This document shows, in pieces, positions 57,636 to 64,000 of a stretch of 64,000 nt of DNA. Made by a program: the position numbers and the translations under genes. The stretch is from Opeltia flavorubescens. Its lineage: Eukaryota; Ascomycota; Lecanoromycetes; Teloschistales; Teloschistaceae. Every line of letters begins with the position of its first letter. The first letter of the stretch is position 1. The stretch is taken from NCBI GenBank assembly GCA_000442125.1, contig KE546975.1, positions 1,488,001 to 1,552,000 on the forward strand, written 5' to 3'. The notes beneath the pieces were generated by a model that made no database searches, was not told the DNA's origin, and saw nothing but the letters and a program-made list of their open reading frames with translations.

Positions 57636-60479
57636 TCAGCGCTGAGTGGTCAAAACAGGTCCTCGCTGATTGATAGATAGGCCTTGAAGTTCTCTCACCG
57701 TCTCTAGACCTTGCGCTTTCAATCTTTCGAAATCCCCTTCCCCTGTCCGCGCAGACCTCGCATCATCATCATCATCATCATCCGCTCTCAACGCCATCGG
57801 TCCAGTAGGATTATCATTCTTTCCAGTCCACAACTGCCTCACTCCCCTCTGCACCACCGCCGTTCCTGCACTCTCCACACCCTGGATCTCAAGCCCATAG
57901 CACCGATCATTCAACTCCAACCCCACAACCGCAGACCCCACATCCGCATCAAACCCCTCCCCCCCCTCTGGCCCAGTGAACGGCAACACCCTCTTCAAAC
58001 TCTGCACGTACTTGTCTACTTGTACAACGCGTGTGGTGGGATCGTACCAACTCGCCGCTTCCTGATCCGGGATTGATGTGTTGGGTAGAGGAGGCCATTC
58101 CCCCTCCTCAGGCGCACCACGGGTGAAGAGTTGCTTGATTTGAAATGGTAGACCCTCGACTGCGGGTATGGGTGCTGTAAAGCGCTGTTGATGCGGTGGT
58201 TGTGTGAGAGTGATGATTTGAATATCTTCTGGGGAGCAGTCCAGGAGCGCGAGGATTGTGTTCTCGTCGATGCGGGTTAGGCGGATTAATGCTTGTGCGG
58301 AATTGGGGGATGTGTCGGGATTTGTAGTGGTGGTGGTGGTGAGGATTGTGATTCGAAGATCTGGAATCGCTTTCACCAATAGGGAGCGTAGAAAGAAACC
58401 ATATCGTGGAACTGGTGGTTTTAGGCCATTAGTGCCGGGGATGGGTGTGCGGAGGAAGAGATTGTATGTTTCCTTGATATTTAAACGCATGGTGTCGTTG
58501 TCGGCTGAGAAATGATTCGCTACGGATAAAGCGCCGTCGATGAGGCAATCGAGCCATGCGTCGTCGATGTGGAAGAACCGAAGTGCTTCGGGGGGTAGAC
58601 GAATGGGCTCATTTTTGGGGGAGAAAGGAATAGGAGTGGAGGCTAGGTGGCTGGGGTCCGTGATTAGGTAGTGGGAGGGTATCCCGGAGAGGAAGAGCTT
58701 GTCGCTGATCCAGGAGTGGATGATTGACCAGTCGGTGTTTTTGGCGGTGGTGGAATAGTAGTCTGAGAGGATGTGGTTGTTGTCTGCGGAGCGAGCTAGG
58801 TTATCAATGACGTTGCTACTTATTCTGCGGGAGAGAGCTGTGATGTCGGGATGTTGTCTATTCCTGAGGCTTTGGCGTTGAAGAGCAAAGGAATTGCGTT
58901 GGGGTCGTGTTTGGCCTTGTGTTAGATTGTGCATGTTCCCCATGATGTTGAACGCTCGATTGACTATCTCCCGAGCAGGCGTAAAGCCATTGAGCGTCAT
59001 TCTCAGTTCGTTCGAAGCAGATTTGTGAATGAGGGAGCGGAAGCGGAAGAGCGCTTGATAGAAGGTTGTATCAAGCATGGCGAGCATTTTTCCCAATTGC
59101 CAGGCAGATGAGTAGGTTGTGTCCACAAGGCCTAAATCCTGATCGAGTATTTGATAATCTTTGCCAGTGTAGGACAAGTAAGGCCACTCCGAAGGTGAGA
59201 CCGCCGAAGGCGTCTTTGATGTTGGGGCGGGAACTAAGGGTCCCCTAACGAATGCCGCCGTCTCTTCTCCCGTCGTCGTTCGCCATCTTAAGAGTGTGTA
59301 ACCGAGCGATAGCCTTTGGTGTAGAAGCTTCTTACCAGACTCCAGGTCCGGCGTGGTCTGGCCTTCCACTGGAGCAATTATCTCACCCAGTATGGGGTTC
59401 GGGGGTGTCAACATTTGTTTCTGATCACCTAAATTTTTCATGAGAGCGGTAAAATTGGTTGGAAGTGGAGGTGTGGAAGTATAGTTCCAACTGAATAATG
59501 ATATAATTCCAATCCGATCGGAGGAGTTTGAAGGATCATGCGGCCCGTATATGATGTTCTTAACGCTGACCAAATGGACAATCTGAGTCACGGGTTTATT
59601 AAGTCCCACGGTGGGTCCGCTTCGATGAGACACGCAAATGGAATAGAGGCCACTATCTTCGTCGGTAGAATCAGGTAGACCTGTATTGCTAACTTGTCGT
59701 ACATGTGCCATGTACATGACATCGAGTAACTTCTCTCTGGGGAAAAGGGATTCTATCAAGCTCTTTTTTGGGAAGATAATAGTGGTAGGGTCGGTAGAGC
59801 CTTGTAGATTGGTCCATTCTTCCGAATCAGGAGGTAGACCGCCTTCGAGAGTCACCCGCGACGTAACCTGCGTCAGAAACTCTCCAACTTTCATTGGAAA
59901 CGCACCAGAACTTGGCTGCCCATTGACTTGAAAGGATGGAATACGCAGTGCATCGCCTTCAGCTTTGGTGAGCTTCAGCTCATCCGGGTCGAATACTACG
60001 ACTGCGATCCATGGCGGTCGAGTCTTCAGCCTGACAAAGGGATCAATCACAACTACCTCGGGGCGGAAAGGAGGTTTGAAGGGTGGTCTCTCCCATGGAA
60101 GATGAGGGTCATTGAACACTATATGTGGTAGAATCCGTGCTTCTTCCACAAATCCATCAGGTGGATAGTATGAATTGATGGTTTTTGCGTCCAGCTGAAA
60201 TCTAGGTGCGACGACGGTGAACTGTTGCAACGATGTAGGGTAGTCTTGGCCAGCTGGTGGAGGAACGGTATCGATGCTGTTATAATTGTAGATGTGTAGC
60301 TCTTCATTGGCTGCCTGTACGATCTGTTTGGCTTCGATACCATATACACCTTCCGACAAGATTGGGGTGTGGTGATTGAATAATTTCATATGCCCATCCG
60401 GCAGTTGTGGTAGACTGAGTGCCTGGTCCTGGAGGCTTCTCGCTCTTTCGATGTTCTTTCTTGCTAGAGCTCGAGCCAT
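57636..60479 (-). CDS. large protein of unknown function, bacterial-like (cluster gene C)
   Basis: A single exon encodes 947 aa, ATG at 60479 (MARALARKNIERARSL). Motifs include QFTVVAPRFQLDAKTINSYY (86-105), ILPHIVFNDPHLPWERPPF (116-134) and PPWIAVVVFDPDEL (155-168). From memory, bacterial unknowns share the order of a sheet block, FPP, LPHVVL, LPWER, PWLALLVFD. The middle part is helical (residues about 450-560). The C-terminal region has a run of seven aspartates encoded by a GAT/GAC repeat (57760-57785), which may vary in length. There is no signal peptide or TM segment. It shares an upstream region with gene D and converges on gene B. Confidence 0.85.
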   Translation of the reverse strand: MARALARKNIERARSLQDQALSLPQLPDGHMKLFNHHTPILSEGVYGIEAKQIVQAANEELHIYNYNSIDTVPPPAGQDYPTSLQQFTVVAPRFQLDAKTINSYYPPDGFVEEARILPHIVFNDPHLPWERPPFKPPFRPEVVVIDPFVRLKTRPPWIAVVVFDPDELKLTKAEGDALRIPSFQVNGQPSSGAFPMKVGEFLTQVTSRVTLEGGLPPDSEEWTNLQGSTDPTTIIFPKKSLIESLFPREKLLDVMYMAHVRQVSNTGLPDSTDEDSGLYSICVSHRSGPTVGLNKPVTQIVHLVSVKNIIYGPHDPSNSSDRIGIISLFSWNYTSTPPLPTNFTALMKNLGDQKQMLTPPNPILGEIIAPVEGQTTPDLESGKKLLHQRLSLGYTLLRWRTTTGEETAAFVRGPLVPAPTSKTPSAVSPSEWPYLSYTGKDYQILDQDLGLVDTTYSSAWQLGKMLAMLDTTFYQALFRFRSLIHKSASNELRMTLNGFTPAREIVNRAFNIMGNMHNLTQGQTRPQRNSFALQRQSLRNRQHPDITALSRRISSNVIDNLARSADNNHILSDYYSTTAKNTDWSIIHSWISDKLFLSGIPSHYLITDPSHLASTPIPFSPKNEPIRLPPEALRFFHIDDAWLDCLIDGALSVANHFSADNDTMRLNIKETYNLFLRTPIPGTNGLKPPVPRYGFFLRSLLVKAIPDLRITILTTTTTTNPDTSPNSAQALIRLTRIDENTILALLDCSPEDIQIITLTQPPHQQRFTAPIPAVEGLPFQIKQLFTRGAPEEGEWPPLPNTSIPDQEAASWYDPTTRVVQVDKYVQSLKRVLPFTGPEGGEGFDADVGSAVVGLELNDRCYGLEIQGVESAGTAVVQRGVRQLWTGKNDNPTGPMALRADDDDDDDARSARTGEGDFERLKAQGLETVRELQGLSINQRGPVLTTQR

Positions 60480-61419
60480 TCTGCAGATTGTCTCTTTGTA
60501 AAAAATATCGCCTGTGATGAAAGGCTATACTCTGTAGCTCAAATACTCTAGAGACAAAATGGATACTTTGATACTGGCAGATTGCAAGCTATCATCCTCA
60601 AAGACCTACTTGGACGTGACTTCTGTTTAATCCGGCAAAGTCGATGCTCTCAATACTCAGAGCCAGCTAATGCATCAGTTGTCTGGCGTTCCACCTCATC
60701 TCGCTACAATCCAAGCGTCAGAAGGGAAAATTTAGTAAGATGGAGTCGTTTGTCTGAACCACTGATGAAGCTGGCTAAGGACTCGGCGGACTTTGTAAGG
60801 CATAGAATAGGGCTCACGATTTTTCTGATCATGGCGATAGCATACAATGGCCAAGGATTCCAGACCCTTTCTTCCCAGCGCCGGTGGGGTGGCAGCCGCG
60901 AATTGTCGGGATGGAAGGAGGAGGTGAAGATACATGACGGAGATTGCCGCCAGCCTTGTATGGTGAATAATAATAGCGAAGAGGTCCAAACAGACTTGAG
61001 TGGTCTCTTATCATCAGATGGCGTCCAACGATGTCTCCAATTATTGTGTTAGTGATACAACTCTGGCTTGCCAAGCTTGGTGGGCGGTAAGCCTCTTCGC
61101 GCTAGTGTCACATAACGGTATTTTATCATCTCTCTTCTATGAACCAGAATCTGCAGGAACCGTCATCCCCACCCATGCAGCTCGAGCTTCGGGTAGGGAA
61201 TGGGAATAGAATTTGCAGCCTTATCAAATGTCAACGATCAAATAGGATTCCACCCTTACCTCCCAATGCCCCGCCTTACCCCAGGCAGTCTGAAGCCCAG
61301 TATGGGCGGATATGAAGACTTCTTTAGTAGTACAGACATATCACTTACCGAAGATACCTGAGAATTGCAGCATCAATGGATGGGATCATCACCGACTCAT
61401 GATCTACTAGATCTGAACA
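60480..61419. promoter_or_regulatory. shared divergent promoter region, cluster genes C and D
   Basis: The 940 bases between the two start codons contain a 156-codon plus-strand frame (60582-61052). It has no motif and ordinary intergenic composition, so I do not call it. Confidence 0.4.
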
Positions 61420-64000
61420 ATGGCATCCTCTGGCCTCGACAGCTTTCTAAGCGGCCAACAATTCAGCACAAGTCCTGAATGGAACGCCATCATCCAGCAA
61501 TCTCCTCTGCAGCTACAAAAACTTCCCTCCGATCAACCAGGAGCTCCAGTCATCAAAAGTGGTCAACTATGGAACCTCAACTTTTCGAGCTCCCGCAACT
61601 CTGCAAAATTTGGCCCTCCCCCTCAAAGAGCCAGCGATGCCTCAACTCCAGACGAGCCTCCGGACGCAGTATTTAGCTTATTAGCCACGTCGGAAGCTCT
61701 AAGAACTTTCAAACTCGAAGATGATGTGCGTCGAGGTTTCGGTCTGGATCCAGTAAATACTCCGCCCAAGATCGCTGCATTCTTCAATCGAATTGATCCC
61801 AACAAATCATTGACGCTATCTCTGGATGGCTCCGACGAGGCCCGTTCTGCCTTCTGGGCGTTATCGGGGCCTGTATACCGAACAGCTGTGTCGCTTGTTT
61901 TCGTACTGCCTGTTGCAGTCTTGGATGCCATCACAGCTTTCGTCCGGGATGAACGTGGCGTGAATCTCCATACCACAGGTCAAGCACCACTTATGACCAT
62001 TAGAATGCTCACTTCACATATTACCGGCGGAAATCCGATCGTGATCCAGAATGATTCAAGTGTTGCCATAGTCGTAAGTGTTCAGACTGAATTCTTCGAC
62101 GTCGAGATCAATCTGGACGTTTCGGGTCTGGAGATCCGCTTTTCCGATTCGCGAGATGCCGGCGCATCCTCAACTCCTCTAACCACCAAATTAAGCCAGA
62201 CGACAGCCGGAAGTAGCACAGCAACACCTACGCAGGGAACATTGCCAGATTCATCGGGTGGTGGCATCTTTAACACTTTCCTGAAGGATATCGAGCTTTT
62301 TTACATGGTACCACATGTTTCTGAAGAACCTCCCGTAGACGACGAGGCTGGAAATACGGTAGCCGTACCCGGTATAAATTACTGGCAAATCATTCTCCTC
62401 GCTAATTGGCAGACTCACGCGGGTGTCGTCCTTGCCCTACAATTTGACTCTCGGACTTCAACCTTGTATGGAAGACTTGTTTTCAAGAGTGATGCTGCTG
62501 CAACGGGTGAGAACCGGCGTTTTGATTACGATCCTAGACTTGACCTTGGACTTGCTACATCGAAGCCTTTACCTGATTCATTGGATATCTGGAAACTCTT
62601 CAGTCCATCTACCAAGGCACCTGCACAGATTCCTAGCCAGTTGACCAGTGCGAGTGTACAATTTGGTAAGGGCCCAACAAACGACTCGATTGTATTCGGC
62701 ATTTCTGGAACCCTTTCGGCCGCTTCCGCCGTCGCCGCGGCTAACAAAGCTGCCGACTCGGCACCAGATGGCTTCGTTTGGGACAGGGTCAAGGTTCAAG
62801 CAATCATCCAGAACGGTTCAGGATCGATTACGACAAGCCTTCAGCTCAGCTCGGAGATGTCCATCAAGGTCGATAATATCGACCCGCCAGTAAAGCTGTA
62901 TTTTGGAATTGCATACCGCTCTCCAGGTTCCTGGCTTCTACACGGTCAAGCCAATGATATTCCTCTTAGCTCGCTGTCCAACTTCTTTGCTTCTTCAGTG
63001 CGTAAATCTGCCATGAAGATGCTTGGTAGCATTGCAATTCGCTCTCTTGACATGATATACACGTATGATCCAAGTGGAGAAGCATCGTCCTTTTTCATCT
63101 CGGCGGCATTAATACTCGGCGAGCTCGAGCTTGATTTGAGCTATGAGTACGCGTCAGCCCGGCTGACCACAAATGAGACTTCTGCGTCGCAGATCGCTAA
63201 GACGGAGGGTATCAATTCCATAGACAGAGCCGAGCTCAGACCTCAGGCAACAGAGGCTTCCTGGACATTTGAAGCAACACTTGGGGCAGCGTCCCCCGAC
63301 ACGGATGTTGGGAAAGTGATCGACAGTCTCACAGGGAAGCCCACCGTCCTTCCGTCTTTTGTGCGTGGTATTCCTGTTGGTGCTGCAGCTAGTGGTGACG
63401 CCGCTGTGAAATTGGCTCTTCATGGAATTTCTGCATCGACAGTCCTCGCGATTTCCATCAAAATTAGTGCAATCAGCCTGACTCTTGTCTCGTTCACCGG
63501 TACCAGTGATGGCCCGAAGAAGACCGTCCTCCGAGTCAGTGTCGATGAGATGGAGGTAGCGAAAAGCGTGCCTTTGATCAAGGAGCTACCGCAACCCTTC
63601 GACAGCTTGCTGTACCTCTGGCTCAGCGATGAAGAAACCGATGCAACGAAAGCAGGTCTGTTCGCGCAAGACCTGCAAACCATCAACGACACCTTGGCAG
63701 GTCTCAATATTCCTCCCATCTTAATTAAAGATACGAATAAGCAAAACACCGGTCTGGCTACCTTGCGTGTAGGTCATCACTTCATGATAGTGAACCATAA
63801 CACCGTGATACTAGACCATAATTTCTCCGATTCAGACGCAACATCAACACCTTCAGGCACTGCCATCCCTCCCGACCCTTCTACACCAGCAGCAGATGCG
63901 GGATCTGCGCCCACTAAAGGTGCGATGGACAAGAAACTCCCTCTTCTCTCCATTGACGCGCTTTCATTACTCTACAAACAAGGAGCACTCGGTATCAGCA
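61420..64000 (+). CDS. giant protein, possibly DUF6603 type, runs off the window (cluster gene D)
   Basis: The frame from ATG 61420 (MASSGLDSFLSGQQFS) is open for 860 codons with no stop to the window end, so the protein is partial here. Composition is beta-rich with repeated alternating hydrophobics (VSVQTEFFDVEINLDVSGLE, VWDRVKVQAIIQNGSGSITT, FEATLGAASPDTDVGKVIDS). Near the end, KLPLLSIDALSLLYKQGALG resembles the opening of the DUF6603 region of giant bacterial and fungal proteins. That assignment is from memory and unverified. There is no signal peptide at the start. It is head-to-head with gene C. The size class (probably well over 1500 aa) and lack of introns set it apart from the housekeeping genes. 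Confidence 0.8.
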   Translation, partial: MASSGLDSFLSGQQFSTSPEWNAIIQQSPLQLQKLPSDQPGAPVIKSGQLWNLNFSSSRNSAKFGPPPQRASDASTPDEPPDAVFSLLATSEALRTFKLEDDVRRGFGLDPVNTPPKIAAFFNRIDPNKSLTLSLDGSDEARSAFWALSGPVYRTAVSLVFVLPVAVLDAITAFVRDERGVNLHTTGQAPLMTIRMLTSHITGGNPIVIQNDSSVAIVVSVQTEFFDVEINLDVSGLEIRFSDSRDAGASSTPLTTKLSQTTAGSSTATPTQGTLPDSSGGGIFNTFLKDIELFYMVPHVSEEPPVDDEAGNTVAVPGINYWQIILLANWQTHAGVVLALQFDSRTSTLYGRLVFKSDAAATGENRRFDYDPRLDLGLATSKPLPDSLDIWKLFSPSTKAPAQIPSQLTSASVQFGKGPTNDSIVFGISGTLSAASAVAAANKAADSAPDGFVWDRVKVQAIIQNGSGSITTSLQLSSEMSIKVDNIDPPVKLYFGIAYRSPGSWLLHGQANDIPLSSLSNFFASSVRKSAMKMLGSIAIRSLDMIYTYDPSGEASSFFISAALILGELELDLSYEYASARLTTNETSASQIAKTEGINSIDRAELRPQATEASWTFEATLGAASPDTDVGKVIDSLTGKPTVLPSFVRGIPVGAAASGDAAVKLALHGISASTVLAISIKISAISLTLVSFTGTSDGPKKTVLRVSVDEMEVAKSVPLIKELPQPFDSLLYLWLSDEETDATKAGLFAQDLQTINDTLAGLNIPPILIKDTNKQNTGLATLRVGHHFMIVNHNTVILDHNFSDSDATSTPSGTAIPPDPSTPAADAGSAPTKGAMDKKLPLLSIDALSLLYKQGALGIS

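Noticed and set aside
60582-61052. 156-codon frame between cluster genes C and D
   Set aside because: No motif and no homologous feel; it sits in what must be the shared promoter region.
1-64000. Retrovirus-like, Polinton-like or other virus-derived elements
   Set aside because: No reverse transcriptase, integrase, capsid or polymerase motifs and no long terminal repeats were recognised in the frames examined.

Overview
The window is nuclear DNA of a filamentous ascomycete (Pezizomycotina; a leotiomycete is a guess). The evidence is short introns (about 50-120 nt) with GTATGT/GTAAGT donors and CTAAC/CTGAC branch points, a HET-domain gene, a Con-6 conidiation protein, a Clr5-domain protein, two intron-containing tRNA genes, and eukaryotic housekeeping genes (RPL23/uL14, cytosolic Phe-tRNA synthetase alpha, EDEM-type mannosidase, Y14, BuGZ). 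No intact or fossil retrovirus-like element, CRISPR array or bacterial operon was recognised.

Layout. 1-17 kb is gene-poor: a secreted cysteine-rich protein (1347), a secreted protein of unknown function (3538), a small secreted cupin-like protein (minus, 6907-7770), a HET protein (minus, 9008-10162) and a four-TM protein (minus, 12409-14676), separated by AT-rich stretches. 17-26 kb holds an MDR oxidoreductase, tRNA-Ile(AAT), a disordered protein, RPL23, a Ted1/Cdc1-type phosphoesterase and a Clr5 protein. 26.9-30.8 kb is one secreted protein gene that I resolve into 16 exons. 33-48.9 kb is mostly housekeeping: BuGZ, Y14, tRNA-Leu(CAG), Con-6, the divergent pair HTM1/EDEM and FRS2, a GPI-anchored cysteine-rich protein and a YwbE-like protein.

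From 49.0 kb to the window end there are four very large, intron-poor genes in two head-to-head pairs: a 1362-aa protein (minus), a subtilase-fold protein (plus), a 947-aa protein (minus) and an open frame of at least 860 codons (plus). Their motifs recall large bacterial proteins of unknown function more than ordinary fungal genes. I regard this block as the best candidate for an undescribed system.

The second candidate is the modular gene at 26.9-30.8 kb. Every intron I place is in phase 1. Four-cysteine exons alternate with very short linker exons, and the first large exon has a 117-bp tandem repeat bounded by Lys-Arg sites, as in a Kex2-processed multi-peptide precursor. A short dispersed repeat of about 125-150 bp also occurs four times, in both orientations. 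Exon structures were worked out by eye from splice signals and reading-frame continuity. Family assignments rest on recognised motifs; no database search was run.
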